From positions 186,001-250,000 of the forward strand of contig JJOH01000015.1 of the NCBI GenBank assembly GCA_000696115.1: a DNA stretch of 64,000 nt, in the 5' to 3' direction. Positions within the stretch are counted from its first letter, which is position 1. Each line of letters opens with the position of its first letter. Below the pieces are notes generated by a model that worked only from the letters and a program-made list of their open reading frames with translations, did no database searches and had not been told where the DNA came from. The DNA is from Streptomyces olindensis. Its GTDB lineage: Bacteria > Actinomycetota > Actinomycetes > Streptomycetales > Streptomycetaceae. A program made the position numbers and the translations under genes. Of the stretch, positions 40,976 to 50,220 are shown in pieces.

Positions 40976-42230
40976 CCGCGTCCGGCGTGTGGCCGGGGGC
41001 GACGGCGAAGGCGGGGCCGGGCGTGACGGCGATGCCGTGCGCGGCGGCCGCGGCCGTGAAGGTGTCCGCGCGCCAGGGGGCGGGCAGCTCCCACCAGGCG
41101 AAGTAGGCGCGCGGGTCGGACCGTACGGCGAAGCCCGCGAGTTCCTCGGCGAGGATCCGCTGGCGCCGGGCCGCGTCGGCCCGCTTGGCCTCCACCAGCC
41201 GCGCCACCGTCCCCTCCGCGGCCCATCGCACGGCCGCCTCCAGCGCGAACCGCCCCGCGCTCCACCCGCCCGAGCGCACCGCGTCGGCCACGGCGGCGAC
41301 CCGGTGCGGCGGCACGACGAGGAAGCCGACCGTGAGCCCGGGGGCAACCCGCTTGGAGAGGCCGTCGACGACGTGGGCGAGGGCCGGGGCGTGGACGGCG
41401 AAGGGGTCGCCGGGGGCGTGGAGGAAGGACCAGATGCGGTCCTCGACCACGGGCAGGTCCAAGTCGTGGACGAGACGGGCGAGTTGCAGCAGCCGGGTAT
41501 GGCTCGTCGTCAGAGACGTGGGGTTGTGCAGCGTCGGCTGCACGTAGAGGGCGGACAGCGGAGCCGAACGGTGCGCGGCGGCGACGGCCTCCGGGAGCAG
41601 CCCGGCCGCGTCGCCCGCCAGCGGCACCAGGGTGATGCCCAGCCGTGCCGCGATCTCCTTGACCAGCGGATACGTCAGCTGCTCCACGCCGACCCGGCCG
41701 CCCGGCCGGACCAGGGAGGCCAGCACGGCGGCGATGGCCTGGCGGGCGTTGCCGGTGAACAGCAGCCGCTCCGGGCCGGGGCGCCAGCCCGGGGTGGCGA
41801 GGAGGGCCGCCGCGGCCTCCCGGGCGGGCGCGGTGCCGGTGGCGGCCGCCGGCAGCAGGGCCTCGGCCAGCACGTCGGGACGCAGCAGCGGCGCGAGCAC
41901 GGGGGCGAGCAGCTCCGGCTGGCCGGGCGCGGACGGGTAGTTGAGCTCCAGGTTGACGGGCGCTCCGGCCGCACCGGCCTCGATGAGCGCCTGCCCCACC
42001 GGCCCGGCCGGAGCGGCCCGCACGAAGGTGCCGCGCCCGACCTCGCCGACGACCAGCCCGCGCCGGACCAGTTCCGCGTACACCCGCCCGGCCGTCGACG
42101 GGGCGATGCCGCGCCGCCGGGCGAACGCCCGCTGCGGAGGCAGCCGTTGCCCGGGCTTGAGCCGCCCGCCCGCGATGTCGTCGGCGATGCGGTCGGCGAT
42201 GCGCCGGTAGTCCCGCCGGTAGTCACCCAT
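40872..42230 (-). CDS. MocR-type regulator: GntR HTH fused to aminotransferase fold
   Basis: A 452-residue regulator. The GntR winged HTH (about 6-72: GGRLKPGQRLPPQRAFARRRG) is followed by a linker and a fold-type I PLP domain (about 95-440) with the Schiff-base Lys in DGLSKRVAPG. MocR proteins use PLP or amino compounds as effectors. Two direct copies of a site lie upstream, the arrangement MocR proteins bind. It is divergent from an alpha/beta-hydrolase. The ATG at 42230 has GGGGGAGG nine bases upstream. Confidence 0.92.
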   Translation of the reverse strand: MGDYRRDYRRIADRIADDIAGGRLKPGQRLPPQRAFARRRGIAPSTAGRVYAELVRRGLVVGEVGRGTFVRAAPAGPVGQALIEAGAAGAPVNLELNYPSAPGQPELLAPVLAPLLRPDVLAEALLPAAATGTAPAREAAAALLATPGWRPGPERLLFTGNARQAIAAVLASLVRPGGRVGVEQLTYPLVKEIAARLGITLVPLAGDAAGLLPEAVAAAHRSAPLSALYVQPTLHNPTSLTTSHTRLLQLARLVHDLDLPVVEDRIWSFLHAPGDPFAVHAPALAHVVDGLSKRVAPGLTVGFLVVPPHRVAAVADAVRSGGWSAGRFALEAAVRWAAEGTVARLVEAKRADAARRQRILAEELAGFAVRSDPRAYFAWWELPAPWRADTFTAAAAAHGIAVTPGPAFAVAPGHTPDAVRLGLASAPEPDLRRALRTLAHVAARRAGDRIAP

Positions 42231-42249
42231 CGGTCGGCCTCCCCCTTGG

Positions 42250-42283
42250 ATTGCACCGAGAGCAAAGATCTTATTGCACCGAG
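42250..42283. promoter_or_regulatory. Direct-repeat MocR operator
   Basis: ATTGCACCGAG occurs twice, at 42250-42260 and 42273-42283, an exact 11-bp direct repeat at 23-bp spacing (about two helical turns) between the divergent regulator and hydrolase. Confidence 0.7.
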
Positions 42284-42309
42284 TAGTTGGGCCGCCTAGG
42301 GTCGACGTC

Positions 42310-43137
42310 ATGGCACCCTTCCTCGCATACGAGGACAAAGGCCCCGTATCCTCCCGGCAGCCGGTTGTCCCTCTGGTTCCCCTGGTCCTCGTCCACGGCC
42401 ACCCCTTCGACCGCACGATGTGGGCCCCGCAGCTCCGGACGTTCTCGGCGGCCCGCCGCGTCATCGCCCCCGACCTGCGCGGCTACGGCGCCTCCCCGAC
42501 GACCCCGGCCGTCCCGGACTTCTCCGGGTTCGCCCGGGACATCGAGGCCCTGCTCGACGAGCTGGGGGTGGAGTCCTGCGTACTGGCGGGCCTGTCGATG
42601 GGCGGCCAGATCGTCATGGACTGCTACCGCCTGTTCCCCGAGCGCGTCCGCGGCCTGGTCCTCGCGGACACCTTCCCGTCGGCCGAGACCCCTCAGGGCG
42701 TCCGCGACCGCGACGCCATGGCGGACCGGCTCCTCGCGGAGGGCATGCGCGGCTACGCCGACGAGGTCCTGGAGCGGATGGTCGCCCCCTACGCCCCGGC
42801 CGAGGTCAAGACGCACGTCCACCGCATGATGACGGCCACCTCCCCCGAGGGCGCCGCCGCGGCCCTGCGCGCCCGCGCCCGCCGCCCCGACTACAACGCC
42901 CTGCTCACCCGCGTCACCGTCCCGGCCCTGGTCATCGTCGGAGCCGACGACACCTACACACCGGTCTCCGACGCCCGGGCCATGCACGCGGCCCTCCCGG
43001 ACGCGGCCCTGCACGTCATCGAGGGCTCGGCCCACATGCCGAACCTGGAACGCCCGGCGGAGTTCGACACGGCACTGGCGGAATTCCTGGCCCGCGTCGA
43101 CGAACGGCAACCTTCCCCCGCCCCGCCCCGTCTTTGA
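42310..43137 (+). CDS. Alpha/beta-hydrolase
   Basis: A 275-residue hydrolase with the full triad pattern: oxyanion HGHPFD, nucleophile elbow GLSMGG, an acid in GADDTYTP and His in GSAHMPN. Related to esterases and haloalkane-type hydrolases; substrate unknown. It is divergent from the MocR regulator with a direct-repeat operator, so its product or substrate may feed the MocR signal. Confidence 0.88.
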   Translation: MAPFLAYEDKGPVSSRQPVVPLVPLVLVHGHPFDRTMWAPQLRTFSAARRVIAPDLRGYGASPTTPAVPDFSGFARDIEALLDELGVESCVLAGLSMGGQIVMDCYRLFPERVRGLVLADTFPSAETPQGVRDRDAMADRLLAEGMRGYADEVLERMVAPYAPAEVKTHVHRMMTATSPEGAAAALRARARRPDYNALLTRVTVPALVIVGADDTYTPVSDARAMHAALPDAALHVIEGSAHMPNLERPAEFDTALAEFLARVDERQPSPAPPRL

Positions 43138-43180
43138 GGGAGAATTCGGGCATCACACCCCGTGAACGGAAGGCCGGGCC

Positions 43181-44185
43181 TTGGACACCGCCGCTGCCGA
43201 GTGGACCGCCACCGACGACGAGCCGGAGCGCCGCCGTCCGCCCGGACGGCGGCTCGGCGCCTGGTGCGCGGGCCTGTTGCTCGCCGGGGTGAGCGTGGTC
43301 GTCGGCTTCCGGACCGCCGACAGCGACGGCATCACCCCCGTCCCGCAGGTCCTCGCCTTCCTCCCCTGGCTGCTCGCGCCCACGGCCCTGGCGCTGCTGT
43401 TCACCCTGCTGTCCCGCTGGTGGCTCGGGACGGCCTGGGGGGTCGTCCTGCTCGGCCTGCTGGCCTGGTTCATCGAGCCGTACGGCAAGACGGGCGATCC
43501 CGCGGGCCGCCCCGTCGCCGAGCTGCGCGTGCTGACCTCGAACGTCGAGTTCGGCCAGGGCACCGGCTCCCTCGTCGCCGCCGTCCGCCGCGAGAAACCG
43601 GACCTCGTCTTCGTCCAGGAATGCGAGTACACCTGCGACGCGCGGCTGAAGCGGGACCTGGCGCGGGAGTACCCGCACCGCCGCGCCGTCGAGGGCGGCG
43701 GCTCCGAGGGCTCCGTCATCCTCAGCCGCTACCCGCTGCGGCCCACGGACGGCGTCCGCGCCACGATGGGCATGCCCGGCGCGATCGCCGACGTGGACGG
43801 CCACCCCGTACGACTCCAGCTCGCCCACCCCATGCCCCCGATACCCGGCCAGGTGGGCCTCTGGACCAGGGAGCTCGACGCCGTGCGCGACGCGGCCGCC
43901 GCCGACCGCGGCACCCCCCTGGTCCTGGCCGGCGACTTCAACGCCTCCCAGGACCACGCCGCCTTCCGCCGCATCCTCGACACCGGCCTGTACGACGCCG
44001 CCCGGCTGGACGGCGCCGACCGCACGGCCACCTGGCCGGCTTCGACCGCCCCGACGTTCGGCACGCAGATCGACCACGTGCTGGTGTCCGAGGAGTTCGC
44101 GGCCGACCGCACCCGCGTCCTGGACCTGGCCGACACGGACCACCGGGCGGTGATCACGGACCTCACGCTGCACGACGGCCGATAG
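43181..44185 (+). CDS. Membrane-anchored endonuclease/exonuclease/phosphatase-family protein
   Basis: A 334-residue EEP-family protein with three N-terminal helices (about 25-105), then the EEP core outside the membrane: LTSNVEFG, FVQECEYT, LAGDFNAS, and a final DTDHRAV. The fold hydrolyses phosphodiesters or phosphoesters; the substrate could be nucleic acid or a lipid. The start is TTG with GGAAGG eight bases upstream. Confidence 0.85.
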   Translation: MDTAAAEWTATDDEPERRRPPGRRLGAWCAGLLLAGVSVVVGFRTADSDGITPVPQVLAFLPWLLAPTALALLFTLLSRWWLGTAWGVVLLGLLAWFIEPYGKTGDPAGRPVAELRVLTSNVEFGQGTGSLVAAVRREKPDLVFVQECEYTCDARLKRDLAREYPHRRAVEGGGSEGSVILSRYPLRPTDGVRATMGMPGAIADVDGHPVRLQLAHPMPPIPGQVGLWTRELDAVRDAAAADRGTPLVLAGDFNASQDHAAFRRILDTGLYDAARLDGADRTATWPASTAPTFGTQIDHVLVSEEFAADRTRVLDLADTDHRAVITDLTLHDGR

Positions 44186-44200
44186 GGGCGGACAGACGCA

Positions 44201-44231
44201 GACAGGGGACGCCCGCCGGACGCCCCCTGTC
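44201..44231. terminator. Bidirectional terminator between convergent EEP and PhoX genes
   Basis: GACAGGGG and CCCCTGTC form the 8-bp base of a longer imperfect hairpin (with GACG and CGTC pairing inside) between the two stops. Confidence 0.65.
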
Positions 44232-44260
44232 ACCGCTGTGCGACCCGCTGCGTGACTCCG

Positions 44261-46339
44261 TCAGCAGCCGATGTCGCCGCCGTCGGCACGCCACACGGCC
44301 ACGACCGCCGGCCGGACGTAGCTGCCGGGCCCGTCGGGCCAGGTGCTGGCGGGCTTCTCCACGGACGCGCCGTCGATCTCGCCCGGGTGCTGCACGGCGA
44401 CGAGGACCCGCCGGTCCTGGATGATCGGACCGCAGGTCTCGGCGCCCTTCGGCACGGTCAGGAACTGCTTCAGCTCACCGCGCCGCTCACCCCGGGTCGC
44501 CACGCCGAACAGGCCGTCGTGCGAGCCGAGCTGGGCGCCGTCGGTGGAGATCCACAGGTTGCCGTAGGGGTCGAAGGCGACGTTGTCCGGGCAGGAGATC
44601 GGGCTGACGCCGTCCTTCGGGAACCCGGCGAAGTAGGTCGCCGGGTCGTCCGGGTCACCGGCGACCAGGAACAGCGACCAGCCGAACTTGGTGCTCTCGG
44701 GCCGGTTCCAGCGCTCGGTGAGCTCCAGCACGTGCCCGTGCTTGTTGGCGTTGCGGGGGTTGGCCTCGTCCGCCTTGGCGTTGGAGCCGACACCGCGGTT
44801 GCTGTTGTTGGTCAGGGCGACGTACACCTTGCCGGTCACCGGGTTGGGCTCGATGTCCTCGGGCCGGTCCATCTTCGTCGCGCCCACCTTGTCACCGGCG
44901 AGACGCGTGAAGACGAACACCTCCTCGGCGCTCATCCCGTCCACGTGCGAGACGGCACCGTCGGCGGTGGCGGTGGCCAGCGGAATCCACTGACCGCTCC
45001 CGTCGAACTCGCCGTCCTTCGGCAGCTTGCCCGTGCCGTCGATCTCGATGGCGGGGGAGTCGCCGGTGAGCTTGGCGACGTACAGCGTGCCCTCGTCGAG
45101 CAGGGAGAGGTTGTGCTCGCGCACGGCCCGGGAGGTGCCGCGCTTCATCCGCTTGCTGCTGACGAACTTGTAGAAGTAGTCGAACCGCTCGTCGTCACCG
45201 GAGTAGACGACCGGCCGCCCGTCGTGCGTCAGCCGCACGGTCGCGGCCTCGTGCTTGAACCGCCCGAGCGCGGTGTGCTTGCGGGGCGTGGAGTCAGGGT
45301 CGTACGGATCGAACTCGACGACGTACCCGAACCGGTGCACCTCGTTCGGCTCCTGGGCGACGTCGAACCGCTTGTCGAACCTCTCCCACTTGCGCTCGCT
45401 GGCCCCGGTCCCGATGCCGTACCGCTTGTCGGTCGCCCGGCTGCTGTTGGCGAAGTACTGGTTGAAGTTCTCCTCGCCGTGCAGGGTCGTGCCCCACGGG
45501 GTGACGCCACCGGAGCAGTTGTTGAGGGTGCCGAGCACCTTGGTGCCGCTCGGGTCGGCGGAGGTCTTCACGAGGTCGGATCCGGCGACGGGCCCGGTGA
45601 GCCGGAACTCGGTGGTGGCGGTGACCCGCCGGTTCAGCTGGTGCCGGGGAACGGCGGTGAGCCTGCCGGTCTTCCGGTCCTCCTCCACGACGACGGCGGA
45701 CAGCCCGTGCGCGGCCCAGGCGATCTCCACCTGCTCCCGGCTCGGGTTGGCGGCGTCGTACCCCCGGAACATCAGGATCTCGTCGGTGTACTCGTGGTTG
45801 GCGACGAGCAGCTGCCGGTTGCGCTCCCCGGGCAGCGGCAGCAGGGCGAGGAAGTCGCAGTTGTACCCGAACTGCCCGGCCTGGGCCTTGGCGGTCTGCT
45901 TCTCCGGGTCGAAGGCGGGCGCGCCGCGCAGGATGGGCTCGCCCCAGCGGATGACGACGTTCTGCCGGTACCCCTCCGGCACGGTCACGGCGTCCGCGGT
46001 GTTGGGCGCGACGGGCGCGAAGCGCAGCCCGCGGGCGCCGGGCTTGCGCCGGGCGACATCCGAGGCGGTGGCGGCCGGGACGGCGGCGGCGGCCTGCGGA
46101 GCCTGCCCGGCCCCGACGGCACCGGCGCCGGCGGCGGCCACGGTCACGACAGCCGCGGCGCGCATCATCGACCGCCGGCTGAGGGCACCGGCGATCACGT
46201 CACCGACGTACTCGTTGGAGCTGGTGTTGGGCACCTCGTGGAAGCAGGCGTCACCACACCGGAAACGACAGGTCAGGGCGGACCGGCCGCCGGGATGCGA
46301 ACCGGACGGCGTTCCGATCAACGGCAGCAGCTTTCGCAC
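44261..46339 (-). CDS. PhoX-like alkaline phosphatase (DUF839), Tat-exported
   Basis: A 692-residue protein of the PhoX/DUF839 family, calcium- and iron-dependent phosphatases. A twin-arginine motif (LSRRSMM) lies after an unusually long N-region with Cys residues (FRCGDACFHEVPN), as in family members. The propeller shows NHEYTDE, LNNCSGG, GEENFNQY, EPNEVHRFGYVVE and EDIEPNP. The start is GTG at 46339 with AAGGAGAG seven bases upstream. A PHO box of two 11-bp repeats lies about 70 bp upstream, so it is probably induced by PhoP under phosphate limitation. Confidence 0.9.
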   Translation of the reverse strand: MRKLLPLIGTPSGSHPGGRSALTCRFRCGDACFHEVPNTSSNEYVGDVIAGALSRRSMMRAAAVVTVAAAGAGAVGAGQAPQAAAAVPAATASDVARRKPGARGLRFAPVAPNTADAVTVPEGYRQNVVIRWGEPILRGAPAFDPEKQTAKAQAGQFGYNCDFLALLPLPGERNRQLLVANHEYTDEILMFRGYDAANPSREQVEIAWAAHGLSAVVVEEDRKTGRLTAVPRHQLNRRVTATTEFRLTGPVAGSDLVKTSADPSGTKVLGTLNNCSGGVTPWGTTLHGEENFNQYFANSSRATDKRYGIGTGASERKWERFDKRFDVAQEPNEVHRFGYVVEFDPYDPDSTPRKHTALGRFKHEAATVRLTHDGRPVVYSGDDERFDYFYKFVSSKRMKRGTSRAVREHNLSLLDEGTLYVAKLTGDSPAIEIDGTGKLPKDGEFDGSGQWIPLATATADGAVSHVDGMSAEEVFVFTRLAGDKVGATKMDRPEDIEPNPVTGKVYVALTNNSNRGVGSNAKADEANPRNANKHGHVLELTERWNRPESTKFGWSLFLVAGDPDDPATYFAGFPKDGVSPISCPDNVAFDPYGNLWISTDGAQLGSHDGLFGVATRGERRGELKQFLTVPKGAETCGPIIQDRRVLVAVQHPGEIDGASVEKPASTWPDGPGSYVRPAVVAVWRADGGDIGC

Positions 46340-46408
46340 TTTGCTCTCTCCTTGGATGCCCATGGTGTCAGCGCGACCGTAGGGGCACATACGTGCGGGA
46401 GCCGGGCG

Positions 46409-46430
46409 CCCGGGTGAACAACGAGTGAAC
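46409..46430 (-). promoter_or_regulatory. PHO box (two 11-bp PhoP repeats)
   Basis: On the minus strand GTTCACTCGTT (46430-46420) is followed directly by GTTCACCCGGG (46419-46409), two adjacent direct-repeat units close to the Streptomyces PhoP consensus GTTCACCCGCC. Confidence 0.75.
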
Positions 46431-46619
46431 CCACAGCAGCCGTACGGGGGTTGCCGCCATTCAGCGTGGCGACACCTGCGCAGGCCGGATGTGCCCCTTG
46501 ACAGGGTGGATCCCGCACACCTGACCCTGCCCAAGATCGCGCAGGCGGGCCGCTAACCTTACGTGTCCGTCCTGGCCAGGGATTGACGGGCTTCAACTCA
46601 CGCGAAGGGTTGCGCGCAC

Positions 46620-48388
46620 ATGGGCATTCTCACTCTCTTGCGGAACGCGTTCGGACGGTCACGCAAGTCACGGACCGCCGAGGCGGAGGGTGCGGCGCAG
46701 ACGACGACCACGGAGACGGCGCCCGCACAGGAGCCGCCCGCGTCCCCCACCACGGTCCCGTCCCAGGAGACCCCGACGCCCCCCACCCCCGACCGGAAGG
46801 TCCCCTCCCCCTCCCCCTCGCCCGAGCCGCCCCCCAGCCCCTCGGCCACCGTCCCCGACCCTCGTACGTCGTCCCCCGACGAACACGACCTGGTGGCAGC
46901 GGCCTTCGACAACGTGACGGTACCGAGGCCTACGCCGTCGGGGGAGGGGAGCCGACGGTTTCAGAGGAGTCGGCGGTTGCTGAGTCGTCGGTTTCGGAGG
47001 AGCCGAAGGCCGCGGAGCCGACGGTTTCGGAGGAGCCGAAGGCCGCGGAGTCGTCGGTTTCGGAGGAGCCGAAGGCCGCGGAGCCGAAGATTTCGGAGGA
47101 GCCGGCGGCTGTGGGGGAGCCGGTTGCGGAGAAGTCCGCGGTTGCGGAGGAACCGGCGGCTGCCCACGAGTCGGCCGTTGCCGAGAAGCCGACGGCTGCG
47201 GAGCGGTCTGCGGATGCCGCGGAGCCGATCGTCGAGGAGCCGGAGGTCTCGGGGTCGGAAGGCGTGGAGGAGCCGGTCGCCGAGAAGGCCAAGGCGGGCG
47301 AGGCGTCGACCGACGAGCCGGAGATCGTCGAGAAGTCGGTGGTGGACGAGCCGACGGTGGCGGAGACGGCGGCCGAGACGGAAGCCGCGACCGCCGCCGA
47401 GACCCGGACGAGCGACGAGCCCGAGTCGTCGTCGGTGCCCGAGACGTCGGCTGAGGAGCCCGCGGCCGACCCGGAGGGCGAGGCGCAGCCCGCGCCCGAG
47501 GCCGAGGCCGAGGCCGAGGCGAAGCCGACGCCTGAGGCCGAGGAGAAGCCCACGGCCGACCCCGAGCCGTCGGCCACCCCCGAACCCGCAGCCGCCGACG
47601 GCGCTCAGCCCCCGCAGGGGCCACCCGCAGCCGACGACGAAAGCCGCACGGGTGGTGCGGGTGGGCACGACACGGCCGAAGGCGAAGCCGAGGCCGAGGC
47701 CGCCCCCAAGCCCTCCACCACCCCCAAGCCCGCCCTCACCCTCACCCAGCTCAAGACCCGCGCCCCCGGCCTGGCCACCGCCTACCGCACCGCCGCCACC
47801 ACCCTCAAGACCCACAACCTCACCGGCACCCGGGCCAAGGTCTACCTCGTCCTCGACCGCTCCGCCTCCATGCGCCCGTACTACAAGGACGGCTCCGCCC
47901 AGGCCCTCGCCGAACAGACCCTCGCCCTCGCCGCCCACCTCGACCCCGAGGCCACCGTCCCGGTCGTCTTCTTCTCCACCGAACTCGACGGCACCGGCGA
48001 GATCACCCTCACCGACCACGAGAACAAGATCGACGACCTGCACGCCTCCCTCGGCCGCATGGGCCGCACCAGCTACCACGCGGCGGTCGAAGCCGTCCTG
48101 GCCCGGCACGACAAGGAGACCCCCGGCACCCCCGCCCTCGTGGTCTTCCAGACGGACGGCGCCCCCGACGCCAAGACCCCCGCCACCCAGTCCCTCACGG
48201 ACGCCGCCAAGACCCACCCCACCGTCTTCTTCTCCTTCGTCGCCTTCGGCGACCCGGAGAACAAGGCCTTCGACTACCTCCGCAAGCTCAAGACCCCCAA
48301 CACGTCCCACTTCCTCGCGGGCGAAACCCCCCGAGAGCTCACGGACAAGCAGCTCTACGACGGCGTACTGGCGAACTGGCGCCCGTAG
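46620..48388 (+). CDS. VWA-domain protein with internal frameshift
   Basis: Translation should begin at the ATG at 46620 (MGILTLLRNAFGRSRK, then DEHDLVAAAFDNVTV). Near 46938-46950, in a run of G bases, coding passes to the -1 frame and continues to 48388. The second half has a long Glu/Pro/Ala linker with 11-residue repeats and a C-terminal VWA domain of the TerF-like kind (VYLVLDRSASMRPYYKDG, MIDAS DRSAS). One missing base in the G-run explains the shift. Joined, the protein is about 590 residues. TerF-type VWA proteins act with TerD-family proteins in stress or metal response. Confidence 0.72.
46958..47122 (+). repeat. 33-bp coding tandem repeat (11 residues), five units
   Basis: Units start at 46958, 46991, 47024, 47057 and 47090. 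They encode VSEESAVAESS, VSEEPKAAEPT, VSEEPKAAESS, VSEEPKAAEPK and ISEEPAAVGEP in the linker of the VWA protein. Confidence 0.85.
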
Positions 48389-48396
48389 CCCGACGC

Positions 48397-48429
48397 GGGG
48401 TGGACAGGGCGGAACCCCCTGTCCACCCC
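48397..48429 (+). terminator. Hairpin terminator of the VWA gene
   Basis: GGGGTGGACAGGG pairs exactly with CCCTGTCCACCCC across a 7-base loop just after the VWA stop and before metG. Confidence 0.78.
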
Positions 48430-48477
48430 CCGAAACGCGTGTGAGTCGATCTTCGGCGGACCAGTAGGATTTCGACC

Positions 48478-50094
48478 ATGGCGGCCACTGGATCCGAGAA
48501 GCAGGGGGCGAAGGCGTACTACGTCTCGACCCCCATCTACTACGTCAACGACGCTCCTCACCTGGGCCACGCCTATACGACCGTCGCAGGCGACGTGCTC
48601 ACCCGCTGGCACCGTCAGCGCGGCGAGAAGGTGTGGTACCTCACCGGCACGGACGAGCACGGTCAGAAGATCATGCGCACCGCGGAGGCGAACGGCGTCA
48701 GCCCCCAGCAGTGGGCCGACAAGCTCGTCACCGAAGCGTGGAAGCCTCTCTGGGAACACCTGGAGATCGCGAATGACGACTTCATCCGCACCACGCAGAA
48801 GCGCCACACGGACCGCGTCAAGGAGTTCGTCCAGGACCTGTACGACAAGGGCGAGATCTACAAGGGCGGCTACGAGGGCCCGTACTGCGTCGGCTGCGAG
48901 GAGTACAAGCTCCCGGGCGAGCTCCTCGACGGCGAGGGCGAGTACGCGGGTCAGAAGCTCTGCCCGATCCACAAGAAGCCGGTGGAGATCCTCAGCGAGG
49001 AGAACTACTTCTTCAAGCTGAGCGAGTACGGCGAGAAGCTCCTCGCCCACTACGAGGCGAACCCGGGCTTCATCCAGCCCGAGTCGGCACGCAACGAGGT
49101 CGTGAACTTCGTCCGCCAGGGCCTGCAGGACCTCTCCATCTCCCGCTCGACCTTCGACTGGGGCATCCCGATCCCCTGGGACGACAAGCACGTGATCTAC
49201 GTGTGGGTCGACGCCCTGCTGAACTACGCCACGGCGGTCGGCTACAACGAGAACCAGGCGAAGTTCGAGGAGACCTTCCCGGCCGACGTCCACCTGGTCG
49301 GCAAGGACATCCTCCGCTTCCACGCGGTGATCTGGCCGGCGATGCTGATGGCGCAGGGCCTCCCGCTCCCCGGCAAGATCGCGGCCAACGGCTGGCTGAT
49401 GGTCGGCGGCGAGAAGATGTCGAAGTCGAACCTGACCGGCATCAAGCCGCAGGACCTGACCTCGCACTTCGGCGTGGACGCCTACCGCTGGTACTTCCTG
49501 CGCGCCATCGCCTTCGGCCAGGACGGCTCCTTCTCCTGGGAGGACTTCTCGGCCCGCTACACGAGCGAGCTGGCGAACGACTACGGCAACCTCGCGTCCC
49601 GCGTCGCGGCGATGGTCGGCAAGTACTTCGGCGGCGAGCTGCCGGCGTCGACGGCCGACGGCGAGGCGGAGAAGGCGATCCACGACGGCCTGGCGAAGGC
49701 GGTGACGGAGGCGGACCGCCGCATCGGCGACGACCTGGACTTCCAGGGCGGCATCCTCGCGGTCTTCGACTTCGTGAAGCAGGTCAACGGCTACATCACC
49801 GAGCAGGAGCCCTGGAAGGTCGCGAAGGACACGTCGGACGAGGGCAGGGCCCGCCTGGCCACGATCCTCTACACGGCGGCGGAGTCCCTGCGCGCCGTGG
49901 CGGTCCTCCTCAACCCGGTGATGCCGGAGACGTCGCAGAAGCTCTGGGACTCCCTCGGCGCGGAGGCCTCCCTCGGCGCGCTCGCCGACCAGAAGATCGG
50001 CGAGGCCGGCGAGTGGGGCAGGCTCCCCGCCGGCACGACGGTCACCAAGGGCGCGGTCCTCTTCCCGCGCCTGGAGGAGAAGCCGACGGCGTAA
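48478..50094 (+). CDS. metG: Methionyl-tRNA synthetase
   Basis: A 538-residue class I synthetase that charges initiator and elongator tRNA-Met. The HIGH-like motif is HLGH, the zinc knuckle CVGCEEY continues to a second pair around CPIH, and the KMSKS motif is exact. No C-terminal tRNA-binding domain. The ATG at 48478 lies seven bases after a TAGGAT box with TGAGTC 17 bp further upstream, so the mRNA may be leaderless. Confidence 0.97.
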   Translation: MAATGSEKQGAKAYYVSTPIYYVNDAPHLGHAYTTVAGDVLTRWHRQRGEKVWYLTGTDEHGQKIMRTAEANGVSPQQWADKLVTEAWKPLWEHLEIANDDFIRTTQKRHTDRVKEFVQDLYDKGEIYKGGYEGPYCVGCEEYKLPGELLDGEGEYAGQKLCPIHKKPVEILSEENYFFKLSEYGEKLLAHYEANPGFIQPESARNEVVNFVRQGLQDLSISRSTFDWGIPIPWDDKHVIYVWVDALLNYATAVGYNENQAKFEETFPADVHLVGKDILRFHAVIWPAMLMAQGLPLPGKIAANGWLMVGGEKMSKSNLTGIKPQDLTSHFGVDAYRWYFLRAIAFGQDGSFSWEDFSARYTSELANDYGNLASRVAAMVGKYFGGELPASTADGEAEKAIHDGLAKAVTEADRRIGDDLDFQGGILAVFDFVKQVNGYITEQEPWKVAKDTSDEGRARLATILYTAAESLRAVAVLLNPVMPETSQKLWDSLGAEASLGALADQKIGEAGEWGRLPAGTTVTKGAVLFPRLEEKPTA

Positions 50095-50118
50095 CAGCGG
50101 TAACACGCTCGCTACAGC

Positions 50119-50157
50119 ACGGGCCCGGGAGAAACGAGAACCTTCTCCCGGGCCCGT
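50119..50157 (+). terminator. Hairpin terminator of metG
   Basis: A perfect 15-bp stem (ACGGGCCCGGGAGAA and its complement) with a 9-base loop, 25 bp after the stop. Confidence 0.82.
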
Positions 50158-50220
50158 CGCTTTGCGAAGATCGCGGGAGAGCGGCCACGAGGCCGCGACC
50201 ACACCCACGGGGGACTACCC

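Noticed and set aside
44252..46417. Long plus-strand open frame opposite the PhoX-like gene
   Set aside because: It lacks stops only because of codon bias in the real minus-strand gene, which has family motifs, a ribosome site and a PHO box.
46941..46950. Programmed -1 frameshift site
   Set aside because: The G-run does not form an X-XXY-YYZ heptamer in the incoming frame and no obvious downstream stimulator is seen; a simple indel is more likely.
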